Assembly: GCA_020847635.1 (NCBI GenBank)
Contig: JADLBQ010000086.1
Coordinates: forward strand, 1-64,000
DNA from: Bacteroidia bacterium
Lineage (GTDB): Bacteria; Bacteroidota; Bacteroidia; AKYH767-A; OLB10
Length of the DNA: 64,000 nt
Direction of reading: 5' to 3'
The notes beneath the pieces were generated by a model. That model made no database searches. It was not told the origin of the DNA and worked only from the letters and a program-made list of their open reading frames with translations. Within the stretch, counting starts at the first letter, position 1. Each line of letters starts with the position of its first letter. The translations under genes were made by a program, and so were the position numbers. Shown in pieces: positions 15,928-24,744 of this stretch.

Positions 15928-16947
15928 TCAGAATGGACTACTTAATGCCGGATTATTCAGAAAAACAGTATCTGTCATTGTGTTCAGAAACTGAACCAGG
16001 CAATACTTGTCATAAGCCGTTAAACCCAGTCCGTTTTCTTTTCCCGGTTTTGTCATAATCGGATCCAGTGATGGAGAATGCTTAACCCCGCTGTTGTAAA
16101 ATTCAACAACTTCTTCAAGTGTTGAAAACCGGTTATCGTGCATAAATGCTGACTGTAAAGCAACATTCTTAAGGGATGGAGTTCTGAATTTTCCGAGATC
16201 AGCCGGGTTACCGGAGTTTGCATAATGACCCACATTCACTCCGTTAAAAACAGAATCTAAACCGATATTATGTAACTGGTAGTCAGAAGTAAGAGGAATT
16301 GAATGACAATGAAAGCAGTCAGCTTTTTCGGTAAAAAACATATTGAATCCAATGGCTTCTTCCATTGTTAAAACAGTCTGATGCCGCAGGAATTTGTCAA
16401 ATTTTGAATCACTGGAAATCATCGTTCTAAAAAACTGAGCCAGTGCTTTGGCTGCATTTTCAGCGGTAGGGGTTGAACTCCCGAATGCTTCAAAAAATAA
16501 CCGGGGATAATCCGGATGATTCTGGAATTTGCTCATGTCAGCCTGAAAGAAGTCATTAACTTCAAATCGCATGGCATCTTCCAGTGTTCCGCTAATCATT
16601 CCATTCCATAGAAAATTATTACTATAAATCAGGTTCACATGTGGCATCACTTCATTTGTTGGAGTACAAAATCCGAATTCCTGAAAATGGCAACTTGAAC
16701 AGGACATTGAGTTAGTCGGGTGAAGCAGCGGATCATAATAGAGCATTCTGCCAAGTTTTACCCCTTCAACAGTAGTGGCATTTGAAGCAGGAATTATCGG
16801 TTGAGGAAAATGGGCAGGAATAGTAATTGAATAGGGGGTAGGGTTATATGGAGCCCCGTTAAAATTAGTATCATCCTTTTCTTTTTTACAAGAAGTAACA
16901 ATTAGCAAACTGACAGCTGCTGTGAGAAATATAATTTTTTTTACCAT
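15928..16947 (-). CDS. Di-heme cytochrome c peroxidase/MauG-family lipoprotein (MbnH-like)
   Basis: Predicted periplasm-facing di-heme protein, 339 aa. The N-terminus is a lipoprotein signal with Cys20 (LIVTSC). Two CxxCH heme sites are at 83-87 (CSSCH) and 211-215 (CFHCH), the layout of the bacterial cytochrome c peroxidase/MauG/MbnH superfamily. LWNGMISGTLEDAMRFEV and KFRTPSLKNVALQSAFMHDNRF match conserved blocks between and after the hemes. The start overlaps the stop of an MbnP-like gene by 7 bases. In methanotrophs, MbnH oxidises a Trp of MbnP to kynurenine; the pairing suggests a similar protein-modifying role, although plain peroxide reduction is the alternative. Confidence 0.85.
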   Translation of the reverse strand: MVKKIIFLTAAVSLLIVTSCKKEKDDTNFNGAPYNPTPYSITIPAHFPQPIIPASNATTVEGVKLGRMLYYDPLLHPTNSMSCSSCHFQEFGFCTPTNEVMPHVNLIYSNNFLWNGMISGTLEDAMRFEVNDFFQADMSKFQNHPDYPRLFFEAFGSSTPTAENAAKALAQFFRTMISSDSKFDKFLRHQTVLTMEEAIGFNMFFTEKADCFHCHSIPLTSDYQLHNIGLDSVFNGVNVGHYANSGNPADLGKFRTPSLKNVALQSAFMHDNRFSTLEEVVEFYNSGVKHSPSLDPIMTKPGKENGLGLTAYDKYCLVQFLNTMTDTVFLNNPALSSPF

Positions 16948-17690
16948 AGTGTAAATACATCTGTACCGTTTTCAGCAATTTTAGCCATCAATGTATCATT
17001 GGCCATTGTGTAATTCCCGTCCACATCCAGATTATACAGATGAGGATTACGGAACCACTCATTAATATTCATTTTCATATTCAGTTTTTGATTTGATGTA
17101 CTGAATGAGAAATGTTGCAGTATCTTGATCCTGACCAGAAAAGCATTCTTGCCAAGATGGACTGCATAGCCATAGGTTGATGAAGGGGTGTTGAAATTTC
17201 CTTCCATTTTCATAAAATGGTAGCCTCCGCCCATCATTACCGGCCAGGCCATATTGACATTATCAAGTGTATTGGGCAAAGCATCCGTAACATTCAATGA
17301 TGGAGGTAATCCAATGCAAAAGCGGATTTCATCATATTCGCCAAATGGAATTTTTCCCAATGTGAAATTCATTCCTTTATTTTCAAAATAATCAACATAA
17401 ATCGCTGACTCATCAGTAACCTCTGTTCCGTTTGATTGCTTAAATACAAATTCCGAGAGATAGAACTGCAATCTGTTGACAGAATAGTTATTCCCGGCAT
17501 CGTTGGTATAATCAAAAACATCCTTAGTAATTGCTTTACCATCACATTCAAATGAGAGGCTAACCATTACATTGTTGTTTTTAGGCTGGGGGTCATCCTC
17601 TACTTTAGTATCTCTTTTACAGGAAGTCAATAGTACTACACCGGCAAGAAGAGATAAATAAAAACTAAGTTTTGTTGTGTTCATGCGCAT
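16941..17690 (-). CDS. MbnP-family lipoprotein
   Basis: Predicted surface or periplasmic lipoprotein, 249 aa, with the lipobox LTSC (Cys24). The beta-rich body carries the family hallmark around residues 145-165: VNMAWPVMMGGGYHFMKMEG, with Trp149 in the place of the Trp modified in known MbnP proteins, followed by a YxF(M/L)K/R-x-EG motif. It is the first gene of a two-gene operon with the di-heme protein, with a 7-base overlap. Family members bind copper(I) through a kynurenine made by the partner. Copper binding here is inferred from family and context only. Confidence 0.78.
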   Translation of the reverse strand: MRMNTTKLSFYLSLLAGVVLLTSCKRDTKVEDDPQPKNNNVMVSLSFECDGKAITKDVFDYTNDAGNNYSVNRLQFYLSEFVFKQSNGTEVTDESAIYVDYFENKGMNFTLGKIPFGEYDEIRFCIGLPPSLNVTDALPNTLDNVNMAWPVMMGGGYHFMKMEGNFNTPSSTYGYAVHLGKNAFLVRIKILQHFSFSTSNQKLNMKMNINEWFRNPHLYNLDVDGNYTMANDTLMAKIAENGTDVFTLW

Positions 17691-17856
17691 TCATATTGTG
17701 CTGTAAAGAAAACGAAAAGGAAGTGATTTGGTTACCGATATGAATCACATTAAAGTGTGAGCAAAGTCAGTTCTCATTTTTCAATTGTTAGGTAGTTGCA
17801 GTACCTGGCTAAAATTACTTTTATCAGGCGGTTTTCACCATTGGCCAGGCAACGCT

Positions 17857-17864
17857 TATCTTTA
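17857..17864 (+). promoter_or_regulatory. Possible -7 box of the acyltransferase operon
   Basis: TATCTTTA, one mismatch to TAnnTTTG, four bases before the GTG at 17869. A TTTT run at 17832-17835 is a weak candidate -33 element, with a 21-base spacer. Confidence 0.35.
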
Positions 17865-17868
17865 CCCG

Positions 17869-18459
17869 GTGTTTCGGCTGATATACAAATTTTTTTTCCG
17901 GTTAGCTGGTTGGAAAATAAGCGGATCCATTCCGGACGACCTGAAAAAATATGTTATGATTGTTGCTCCCCATACCAGCAACTGGGATTTTATGGTGGGA
18001 CTTGCTGCGCGAAGTATTTTAAAAATTGATACTAAATATCTGGGCAAAAAGGAATTGTTCAGATTCCCGTTTGGCGGGTTATTCCGTTATCTGGGAGGTT
18101 ACCCCGTTGACCGTGCCAGGAGTACTAATATGGTTGATGAGGTGGTGAAAATTTATGATTCACATAACCGGTTTTCGATTTGTATAGCTCCGGAGGGAAC
18201 CCGGGAAAAAACAGAAAAGTTCAAAACCGGATTCTATTATATTGCTGCTAAACTGAATATTCCGGTAGTCATGGTCGGCTTTGATTATGCTGATAAAGAA
18301 GTAAGAATCAGGGAACCATTCGATGTGAGTGGAGAAATTGAAAAGGATATGCTTCACATTCTGGAGTTCTTCAGTACCGTCAAGGGAAAATATCCTGAAA
18401 AGGGTATTCATCCCGGGTATTTAGAAAATATTAGTTTTACACACTCTTTAAAACTATAA
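17869..18459 (+). CDS. 1-acyl-glycerol-phosphate acyltransferase family protein
   Basis: Membrane-associated acyltransferase of the PlsC superfamily. Motif I is HTSNWD (HX4D) in VAPHTSNWDFMVG, and motif III is APEGTR; FRYLGGYPVDR supplies the middle block. From the preferred GTG at 17869 the protein is 196 aa, starting with the amphipathic FRLIYKFFFRLAGWKISG that begins many relatives. A longer frame from a TTG at 17785 (224 aa) has an unusual N-terminus. A near-consensus box TATCTTTA (17857-17864) lies four bases before the GTG. The acyl acceptor is unknown; a lysophospholipid or ornithine-type lipid is likely. First of a run ending with coaD. Confidence 0.82.
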   Translation: MFRLIYKFFFRLAGWKISGSIPDDLKKYVMIVAPHTSNWDFMVGLAARSILKIDTKYLGKKELFRFPFGGLFRYLGGYPVDRARSTNMVDEVVKIYDSHNRFSICIAPEGTREKTEKFKTGFYYIAAKLNIPVVMVGFDYADKEVRIREPFDVSGEIEKDMLHILEFFSTVKGKYPEKGIHPGYLENISFTHSLKL

Positions 18460-18466
18460 TACCTAT

Positions 18467-18991
18467 ATGAAAATAGCTCAAATAGTACTTTCAGTAGTTA
18501 GCATCGTTCTGGCTGTTTTGATTTATAAAAGTATTAAGGACCCCATTGACTGGCAGAAGGAAAAGAAAGCACATAATGCAAAAGTGATTGATCGTTTGAA
18601 AGACATTCGTACACTACAGTTGGCTTTTAAGGTTGAAAAGGGTTATTATGCTGACAACTTTGATTCACTGATTGCTTTTGCAAAAACAGGCAACTTTACA
18701 TTAGTGAAGTTAATTGGCGATCCTGAAGATAGTACCGTAGTTGCAATCCGGGATACGAGTTATGTTCCAGTACGTGATTCTCTATTTAAAGGCAGGGAAT
18801 CCTCAATTGATTCGTTACCGGTAATCCCCATGAGTGACGGAGCACGATTTAAACTCTCTGCCGGAAAAATTGAAAAAGGGAATGTAATGGTTGCTGTTTT
18901 TGAGGTAATTGATACTAAACCCTTCGACCCCAACCAGGTACTCAAGGTCGGCTCAATGACTGAACCAACCAATGCAGGAAATTGGGAATAA
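18467..18991 (+). CDS. Conserved membrane-anchored protein of unknown function
   Basis: I do not recognise a named family. The 174-aa protein has an N-terminal membrane helix (IVLSVVSIVLAVLIY, residues 6-20), then a charged, mostly helical segment (KDPIDWQKEKKAHNAKVIDRLKDIRTLQLAFKVEKGYYADNFDSLI is the most conserved-looking part, though too short to assign). A beta-rich C-terminal half ends in a hydrophilic tail. The helix followed by DIRTLQLAFKVEKGYY recalls type II pseudopilin-like proteins, but no prepilin cleavage site is visible. It starts 7 bases after the acyltransferase and overlaps DUF3822 by 20 bases, so it belongs to this operon. Confidence 0.75.
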   Translation: MKIAQIVLSVVSIVLAVLIYKSIKDPIDWQKEKKAHNAKVIDRLKDIRTLQLAFKVEKGYYADNFDSLIAFAKTGNFTLVKLIGDPEDSTVVAIRDTSYVPVRDSLFKGRESSIDSLPVIPMSDGARFKLSAGKIEKGNVMVAVFEVIDTKPFDPNQVLKVGSMTEPTNAGNWE

Positions 18992-19787
18992 ACTTCTAGT
19001 GCAATCCTTCTATAGTGATGGTTTTGAACATGCTGTTCATTCACTGAGGGGGATAGAAATTTCTGATTCCCGTTTTTCAATTGTTCAGCTTGCAGCCGGT
19101 GAGCCAGTGGCTTACGAAATATGGGAATTGCATCCGGGTTTTAACCATGAAGAGTTAGTTACTCAAAGTAAATTATTATCACTTGTTCTCGAGCAATCAT
19201 CGGTTGTACTGAGTGGATATAAGAATGCGTTGCTAATGCCGCCTGCTTTTTCTGAAAAGGAAGAACTTGTCAGAGCAGGATTAGTGCAGGCCGAACCGGG
19301 GTTTGAATGGATGACAAGTAGAATTCGGGACTTCCCAGTTTCTGTACTTTTCCCATTCCCGGTCCAAAGTCATGCGTTGGTTAGGAAATATTTTCCAGGG
19401 GCATTTATTACGCACCGTTGTATGGCTGTTCTTAAGTGGATGATGAATCATGATAAGTTAAAGGAGGAGAGCATCTACTTTATTCTTGATAACAGTCAAT
19501 TGGAAATTTTTATCATTAAAAATGCGATACCTTTCATGTATAATGTATTTCCTGCAGAGTCTACGGTTGATACGGCTTACTATATCCTGGCAGCTTTGGA
19601 GCAGGCTGAAATTAATCTACTTAAGAGAACGGTTTATTTCTCAGCTCACCCTGAAGATACATCTATTCTTAGAACGCTGCGGTCTTATATCCCCGCAATG
19701 GTTGCAATTGATTTATTGAATCAATCCAGAAATAAGGGATCCGCTTATCTGTTTCCAGCCCTGGTAAATGCCGGATTATGCGAATAA
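18972..19787 (+). CDS. DUF3822 family protein
   Basis: Conserved Bacteroidota protein of 271 aa without a known biochemical role; the family is predicted to have an actin/ASKHA-like fold. Evidence is its position directly before rsmD, typical of the family, and segments such as FVQLAAGEPVA-like strands, EELVTQSKLLSLVLEQ and SIYFILDNSQLEIFIIKNAIPFMYNVFPAEST, which read as the second ATPase-like half. There is no signal peptide or membrane helix, so it is cytoplasmic. It overlaps the upstream gene by 20 bases and rsmD by 10, implying tight coupling. A link to ribosome assembly or CoA metabolism is guilt by association only. Confidence 0.8.
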   Translation: MQEIGNKLLVQSFYSDGFEHAVHSLRGIEISDSRFSIVQLAAGEPVAYEIWELHPGFNHEELVTQSKLLSLVLEQSSVVLSGYKNALLMPPAFSEKEELVRAGLVQAEPGFEWMTSRIRDFPVSVLFPFPVQSHALVRKYFPGAFITHRCMAVLKWMMNHDKLKEESIYFILDNSQLEIFIIKNAIPFMYNVFPAESTVDTAYYILAALEQAEINLLKRTVYFSAHPEDTSILRTLRSYIPAMVAIDLLNQSRNKGSAYLFPALVNAGLCE

Positions 19788-20368
19788 TTAGCGGAATGTA
19801 CCGGGGCAGGGGGCTTCCCTCAGGATATTTGAAAGATACCCGCCCAACAACCGATTTTGCTAGGTCAGGATTGTTTAATATGCTGCGAAGCCGGATTCAG
19901 ATCAATGGCATTTCAGCTCTGGATTTATTTGCCGGAACCGGTAGTGTTGGATTTGAATTGGTTTCAGCTGGTGCTGCTCATGTTGTTTTTGTAGATGAAA
20001 GCAAAGAATGCATCAAGTTTATGAAAAAGGCAGCTATTCTTTTTCCCCAGGCAGACATTGAAATTATCCATTCAGAGGTCTTCCGGGTTCTCAAGAACAG
20101 GCAATCTCAGTTTGATATTGTCTTTGCTGATCCGCCTTTTGAATTAAAACGTGAAAAATATAAGTTATTAATCAGTCTGGTATTAAAAACCTGCTTGAAG
20201 CCTGGCGGGCTGTTGATTCTTGAGCATTTTTATAAAGAAAAATTTGACAGTTCACCTGATTTTACTGAATCCAGGAGTTTTGGAAATTCAACCTTCAGTT
20301 TCTTTGCACAACCAAAAAGTAAAAATGAAAACAGCACTCTTCCCGGGTTCTTTCGATCCGATTCATAA
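19778..20368 (+). CDS. rsmD: 16S rRNA (guanine(966)-N2)-methyltransferase
   Basis: Methylates G966 of 16S rRNA using S-adenosylmethionine. The 196-aa protein begins with the family signature MRIISGMYRGRGL and RPTTDFARSGLFNML. The SAM-binding motif is ALDLFAGTGSVGFE (about residues 47-60), and the catalytic motif is ADPPF (near 115). The C-terminus runs about 15 residues beyond the usual end because its last 44 bases overlap the coaD start in another frame. This DUF3822-rsmD-coaD order is common in the phylum. Confidence 0.93.
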   Translation: MRIISGMYRGRGLPSGYLKDTRPTTDFARSGLFNMLRSRIQINGISALDLFAGTGSVGFELVSAGAAHVVFVDESKECIKFMKKAAILFPQADIEIIHSEVFRVLKNRQSQFDIVFADPPFELKREKYKLLISLVLKTCLKPGGLLILEHFYKEKFDSSPDFTESRSFGNSTFSFFAQPKSKNENSTLPGFFRSDS

Positions 20369-20777
20369 TGGGCATGTTGATATTGTCATTCGTGCCACAT
20401 CACTGTTTGACCGTATTATTATCGGAATTGGTAATAACTCATCAAAGCAGTATTTATTTCCGATTGATAAACGAAAAAGATGGATTGAGAATATTTTTAA
20501 AAGTTTTCCATCAGTTTCAGTTCAGGAATACCAAGGCCTTACGGTTGATTTCTGTCGCAAAGTACAGGCATCTTTTATCGTCCGCGGACTAAGAAATGGA
20601 ACCGATTTTCAGTTTGAAAGGTCCATTGCCCAAATGAACCAGTCCATGGATTCCGCAATTGAAACTTTGTTTCTTCCATGCAAACCTGAACTTTCGGCTA
20701 TAAGCTCAACCATAATCAGGGATATTATCCGGCATGGCGGAAGTATATCCCTATTTGTTCCGGATGGGATCGGCTAA
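20325..20777 (+). CDS. coaD: Pantetheine-phosphate adenylyltransferase
   Basis: Adenylates 4'-phosphopantetheine in the penultimate step of CoA synthesis. The ATG at 20325 gives 150 aa and the standard N-terminus MKTALFPGSFDPIHNGH, with the HxGH nucleotidyl-transfer motif. The C-terminal ISSTIIR motif is present, and RGLRNGTDFQFE is the conserved phosphopantetheine-binding segment. The open frame extends upstream to 20220, but that part lies inside rsmD and is not family-like. The start lies 44 bases inside rsmD. It faces accD tail to tail with a 22-base AT-rich gap. Confidence 0.95.
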   Translation: MKTALFPGSFDPIHNGHVDIVIRATSLFDRIIIGIGNNSSKQYLFPIDKRKRWIENIFKSFPSVSVQEYQGLTVDFCRKVQASFIVRGLRNGTDFQFERSIAQMNQSMDSAIETLFLPCKPELSAISSTIIRDIIRHGGSISLFVPDGIG

Positions 20778-20799
20778 TTAAATAAGGAGTAATTAATAA

Positions 20800-21645
20800 T
20801 CAGCTATGAAAAAATGCCAGCGATTGTGAGAGTTTTTCTTTCAGTTGCCTGCGGTCAACAATGAAATCGAGGAAACCTTTTTCAAGTATAAACTCGGCAG
20901 TCTGAAATCCTTTAGGCAGATCTTTACCAATTGTTTCTTTTACAACCCGGGGCCCGGCAAAACCGATAAGTGCACCCGGTTCAGAAATATTCAGGTCGCC
21001 AAGCATGGCAAACGATGCTGTAACTCCTCCGGTAGTCGGGTCAGTCATCAGCGATATATAGGGAATTTTCTTTTCAGCAAGCAAAGCCAGCATTGCTGAG
21101 GTTTTAGCCATTTGCATCAGCGACAGCGCTGACTCCATCATACGTGCTCCTCCGGATTTTGAAATGATAACCAGTGGAATATTTTTTGCCAGACAGTACT
21201 GAATAGCCCGTGAAATCTTCTCGCCCATAACAGAACCCATTGAACCACCGATAAATTTGAAGTCCATTGCTGCAATCATCAGTTTTTGGTCATTCAGTTT
21301 GCCATGAGCAGTCCTGATAGAATCTTTTAATCCGGTCTTTTCCTGTGTGTCTTTCAGCCGAACACTGTATTTTTTTGTATCAACAAAATTTAAAGGATCT
21401 CCGGATGTCATACCGGCATTAATTTCTGTGTACTTACCATTGTCAAAGAGAAAAGAAAAATATTCTTCTGAACCAATTCTTTCATGATAATTGCATCCAG
21501 GGCAAACCCAGTACTGTTCGGCATGCTCCTGAGTTGATATGATCTTTTTGCAACCCGGACATTTATACCACAATCCTTCAGGGGTATCCTTCTTCTCTTT
21601 TGTAGAAGTCGTAATTCCTTCTTTAATGCGTTTAAACCATGACAT
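20800..21645 (-). CDS. accD: Acetyl-CoA carboxylase carboxyltransferase subunit beta
   Basis: Beta subunit of the carboxyltransferase that makes malonyl-CoA for fatty acid synthesis. Length 281 aa. An N-terminal zinc ribbon has Cys29, Cys32, Cys48 and Cys51 (CPGC...CPGC), followed by the crotonase-like carboxyltransferase core with [20 protein letters not shown] and [16 protein letters not shown], the acetyl-CoA and carboxybiotin-binding segments. It starts 15 bases after the aldolase stop, so both are probably in one transcript. accA is not in the window. Confidence 0.95.
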   Translation of the reverse strand: MSWFKRIKEGITTSTKEKKDTPEGLWYKCPGCKKIISTQEHAEQYWVCPGCNYHERIGSEEYFSFLFDNGKYTEINAGMTSGDPLNFVDTKKYSVRLKDTQEKTGLKDSIRTAHGKLNDQKLMIAAMDFKFIGGSMGSVMGEKISRAIQYCLAKNIPLVIISKSGGARMMESALSLMQMAKTSAMLALLAEKKIPYISLMTDPTTGGVTASFAMLGDLNISEPGALIGFAGPRVVKETIGKDLPKGFQTAEFILEKGFLDFIVDRRQLKEKLSQSLAFFHS

Positions 21646-21660
21646 GGTTTCTGTTTTTGA

Positions 21661-22719
21661 TTAAGCTATTGTAATCTTCTTTTCAAGATAAACATCCTGA
21701 ATGGTATTGAGCAACTCAATACCTTCCTTCATTGGTTTCTGAAAAGCTTTTCGACCCGAAATCAGTCCCTGGCCTCCAGCACGCTTATTAATAACTGCTG
21801 TGGCTGTAGCATCTGCCAGGTCACTTGCACCTTTTGACTCGCCACCAGAGTTAATCAGCCCAACACGACCATTATAACAATTTAAAACCTGGTAACGGCA
21901 CAAGTCTATCGGATGGTCACTTGAGAGTTGTTCATAAACCTTTTTATGAGTCTTGCCAAAATTTAATGCAGTAAACCCACCGTTGTTGGTTGGGAGTTTT
22001 TGCTTAATAATATCAGCCTGAATAGTTACTCCGATATGATTGGCTTGTCCTGTCAGATCTGCAGCGTTATGATAATCAACCCCATCTTTTTTAAATGCCG
22101 GGTTTCTGAGATAACACCATAAGATGGTTGCCATCCCTAATTCATGTGCCAGTTCAAAAGCATTGGCAATTTCAACAATTTGCCGTGAGGATTCATCAGA
22201 ACCAAAATAGATGGTAGCCCCGACTGCTGTAGCACCCATATTATAAGCATCACGAACGGTTCCAAATAGAATCTGATCAAATTTATTGGGATATGTCAGC
22301 AGTTCATTATGATTGATCTTTACAATAAATGGAATCCGGTGGGCATACTTTCGGGCAACCATGGCTAACACTCCATAAGTAGATGCTACTGCATTACAGC
22401 CACCTTCCATTGCAAGGGTTACAATATTCTCCGGATCAAAGAATATCGGGTTAGGTGCAAATGAGGCTCCCCCACTATGTTCAATCCCCTGGTCAACCGG
22501 TAAAATCGAGAGGTAACCTGTCCTGGCCAGTCTCCCATGACTGTACAATCGATTCAGGTTGATTAATACATTGTTGTTTCTGTTTGAATGTGCATAAACC
22601 CGCTCAATGAAATCAGGACCTGGTTGATGCAGTTCCTTTTTGTTGATGGTTTTACACTCATGCTCTAGCAGGCTTGAAGCCCTGTTTCCAAGAAGCGTCT
22701 CAATCTTTTTTAACGACAT
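21661..22719 (-). CDS. fbaB: Class I fructose-bisphosphate aldolase (DhnA/FbaB type)
   Basis: Cleaves fructose-1,6-bisphosphate in glycolysis or forms it in gluconeogenesis. The 352-aa protein belongs to the DeoC/LacD-fold Schiff-base aldolases. The Schiff-base Lys is Lys239 in [14 protein letters not shown], close to the ADIIKQK segment of E. coli Fba[17 protein letters not shown] and the phosphate-binding [10 protein letters not shown] are also visible. The metal-binding residues of class II aldolase are absent. It heads a two-gene operon with accD; a perfect promoter box lies 22 bases upstream. Confidence 0.93.
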   Translation of the reverse strand: MSLKKIETLLGNRASSLLEHECKTINKKELHQPGPDFIERVYAHSNRNNNVLINLNRLYSHGRLARTGYLSILPVDQGIEHSGGASFAPNPIFFDPENIVTLAMEGGCNAVASTYGVLAMVARKYAHRIPFIVKINHNELLTYPNKFDQILFGTVRDAYNMGATAVGATIYFGSDESSRQIVEIANAFELAHELGMATILWCYLRNPAFKKDGVDYHNAADLTGQANHIGVTIQADIIKQKLPTNNGGFTALNFGKTHKKVYEQLSSDHPIDLCRYQVLNCYNGRVGLINSGGESKGASDLADATATAVINKRAGGQGLISGRKAFQKPMKEGIELLNTIQDVYLEKKITIA

Positions 22720-22741
22720 AAAAATACTTAATTAAGGCAGG

Positions 22742-22749
22742 CAAATCTA
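22742..22749 (-). promoter_or_regulatory. -7 promoter box of the aldolase-accD operon
   Basis: TAGATTTG on the minus strand, exact TAnnTTTG match, 22 bases before the aldolase ATG. Confidence 0.55.
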
Positions 22750-22789
22750 ATTGTTTTCACCTTATCTGTGCAGAACTTTAATTTGCAGC

Positions 22790-23407
22790 ATGAAAGATGC
22801 AGGAATTGTTTTCAGCTATTTCCCCACCTTAACTGTTTTGCAGAAGCAACAGCTTGAGCAATTGGGAAGGGTATTCCCTGAAATCAATAAAAGAGTAAAT
22901 CTGATTTCTAGAAATGATATTGAAAATCTTTATGAGCACCATGTGCTTCATTCACTGGCAATTGCCAGAAAACTTTGTTTTAGGGATGGCTCACAGGTGG
23001 TTGATATCGGAACCGGAGGTGGATTTCCGGGTATTCCGCTGGCTGTCCTTTTCCCTCAGGTAAACTTTTACCTGATTGACTCAGTTGCAAAGAAAATCAG
23101 AGCCGTTGATAAAATTGCAACTGAGTTACATCTGAAGAATGTCATTACCTTAAATAACAGAATTGAATTAACGACTGAAAGATTTGATATTGCTGTAAGC
23201 CGAGCGGTTGCGTCACTTAAAGATCTGAAAAATTGGATGAAAGGGAAATTTAAGAATGAGCGACAGGCTGCCATTGTTTGCCTGAAAGGCGGAGATCTGA
23301 GTCGTGAAATGAAAGAGGTTGGAGGCAGAATTGAAGTTACTCCGATTTCTGAGTTTTTTAAAGAAGAGTTTTTCTCAGAAAAATATATTGTGATTTGGCG
23401 TTATTAA
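22790..23407 (+). CDS. rsmG: 16S rRNA (guanine(527)-N7)-methyltransferase
   Basis: Methylates N7 of G527 of 16S rRNA. The ATG at 22790 gives 205 aa; the longer frame would need a TTG at 22751. The SAM-binding motif is VVDIGTGGGFPGIPLAV (about residues 68-84). FPEINKRVNLISRNDIENLYEHHVLHSL is the conserved N-terminal block, and SRAVASLKDL follows motif IV. A near-consensus box TTAATTTG (22778-22785) lies four bases before the ATG. Divergent from the aldolase gene. Monocistronic as far as can be seen. Confidence 0.93.
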   Translation: MKDAGIVFSYFPTLTVLQKQQLEQLGRVFPEINKRVNLISRNDIENLYEHHVLHSLAIARKLCFRDGSQVVDIGTGGGFPGIPLAVLFPQVNFYLIDSVAKKIRAVDKIATELHLKNVITLNNRIELTTERFDIAVSRAVASLKDLKNWMKGKFKNERQAAIVCLKGGDLSREMKEVGGRIEVTPISEFFKEEFFSEKYIVIWRY

Positions 23408-23463
23408 GTAAAACTTGCTGAGGCTAATGAACGGATTGAACGGTTAATAACCGGTGAGTTTTC

Positions 23464-23491
23464 TTTGTCATTCCGAACTTCTTTATTCTTG
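23464..23491 (+). promoter_or_regulatory. Promoter of serA
   Basis: TTTG at 23464-23467, a 16-base spacer, then TATTCTTG (one mismatch) at 23484-23491. The GTG start of serA follows after five bases, so the message may be leaderless. Confidence 0.5.
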
Positions 23492-23496
23492 CAGTT

Positions 23497-24729
23497 GTGA
23501 GACTGTTAACTTCATTTCCGAAAAGGAAAATCAAAATTGTTCTGGCAGAAAACATTCATCCGGCAGCAGCCGGGCTTTTCAATGCAGAAGGCTATACTTT
23601 AGTTGAAACTGTAAAAGAAGCACTTGATGAGAAATGGCTCATTAAAAATGCCAATGCAATTCACATACTGGGTATCCGGTCTAAAACTCTCCTTAAACAA
23701 AACTTTTTTTTACAGGCTTCTCGACTGCTGGCAACCGGCTGCTTTTGCATTGGAACCAACCAAGTTGACGCAGATGCAGCTCTTACAAACGGAACAGCTG
23801 TATTTAATTCACCCTTTTCAAACACCCGTTCAGTAGCTGAATTGGTGATTGCTCATTGTATTCACTTGCTCAGACGAATTCCTGAGAAGAATAAGCAGAT
23901 GCATGCGGGCCAGTGGGACAAAGCAAGCAAAGGCTGCCATGAGCTAAGAGGTAAAACACTCGGAATCATCGGCTATGGTCACATTGGATCACAAGTGAGT
24001 ATCCTGGCCGAAAATATGGGTATGAATGTGATCTTTTATGATATTGTACCTAAACTTATTCTTGGTAATGCCCGGCAGGTGAAATCATTAGAGGATCTGC
24101 TGCGAAAATCTGATATCATTACACTTCATATTCCGGGTAGTTCAGGTAATAAAAACCTGATTAACAGACAACGGATTAAGAATATGAAACCAAATGCACT
24201 GCTGATCAATTTGAGCAGGGGTGATGTTGTTGATCAACTGGCGCTTAAGGAAGCACTGATGAACAAACATCTGAATGGTGCTGCAATGGATGTTTTCCCG
24301 TCTGAACCCCAGTCTAACAATGAAGTTTTTATTAACCCTTTGCAAGGAATGGATAATGTTATTCTGACTCCGCATATCGGAGGATCAACCGAAGAAGCAC
24401 AGGAACAGATTGCCGTTGATGTTGCTACTAAGCTGATCCTGTATATTGAAACCGGTAATTCAACCGGATCATTGACTATTCCTGAAATTTCACTTCCTGT
24501 TTTACACCATGCTCACCGGCTACTCCATATTCATCAGAATATACCTGGCGTTTTAGGTGAAATTAACAGTCGGCTTTCAGCAGCTGAAATCAATATTCTG
24601 GGTCAGTATCTGAAAACCAATGATCGCATTGGATATGTTGTTTTAGATATGGACAGAAAATTCAGTGGTAAGGCATTAAATGAATTGAAAAAAGTTAAAG
24701 GCACGATTCGTGTCAGACCACTCTATTGA
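23497..24729 (+). CDS. serA: D-3-phosphoglycerate dehydrogenase
   Basis: First step of serine synthesis, NAD-dependent oxidation of 3-phosphoglycerate. The 410-aa protein matches the short E. coli-like type. It has the Rossmann motif GIIGYGHIGSQVSILAENMG, the catalytic Arg in NLSRGDVVD, a Glu in the following helix, and His in LTPHIGGSTEEAQ. A C-terminal ACT domain (QNIPGVLGEINSRLSAAEINI) would allow feedback by serine. The start is GTG at 23497; no ATG lies in frame upstream of conserved sequence. No serB or serC adjoins. It is followed by dihydroorotase after 15 bases. Confidence 0.93.
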   Translation: MRLLTSFPKRKIKIVLAENIHPAAAGLFNAEGYTLVETVKEALDEKWLIKNANAIHILGIRSKTLLKQNFFLQASRLLATGCFCIGTNQVDADAALTNGTAVFNSPFSNTRSVAELVIAHCIHLLRRIPEKNKQMHAGQWDKASKGCHELRGKTLGIIGYGHIGSQVSILAENMGMNVIFYDIVPKLILGNARQVKSLEDLLRKSDIITLHIPGSSGNKNLINRQRIKNMKPNALLINLSRGDVVDQLALKEALMNKHLNGAAMDVFPSEPQSNNEVFINPLQGMDNVILTPHIGGSTEEAQEQIAVDVATKLILYIETGNSTGSLTIPEISLPVLHHAHRLLHIHQNIPGVLGEINSRLSAAEINILGQYLKTNDRIGYVVLDMDRKFSGKALNELKKVKGTIRVRPLY

Positions 24730-24744
24730 ATTACTTTTGAAAGC

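Noticed and set aside
15928-17690. A methanobactin biosynthesis cluster
   Set aside because: The MbnP/MbnH-like pair is present, but there is no precursor peptide, MbnB/MbnC pair or TonB receptor.
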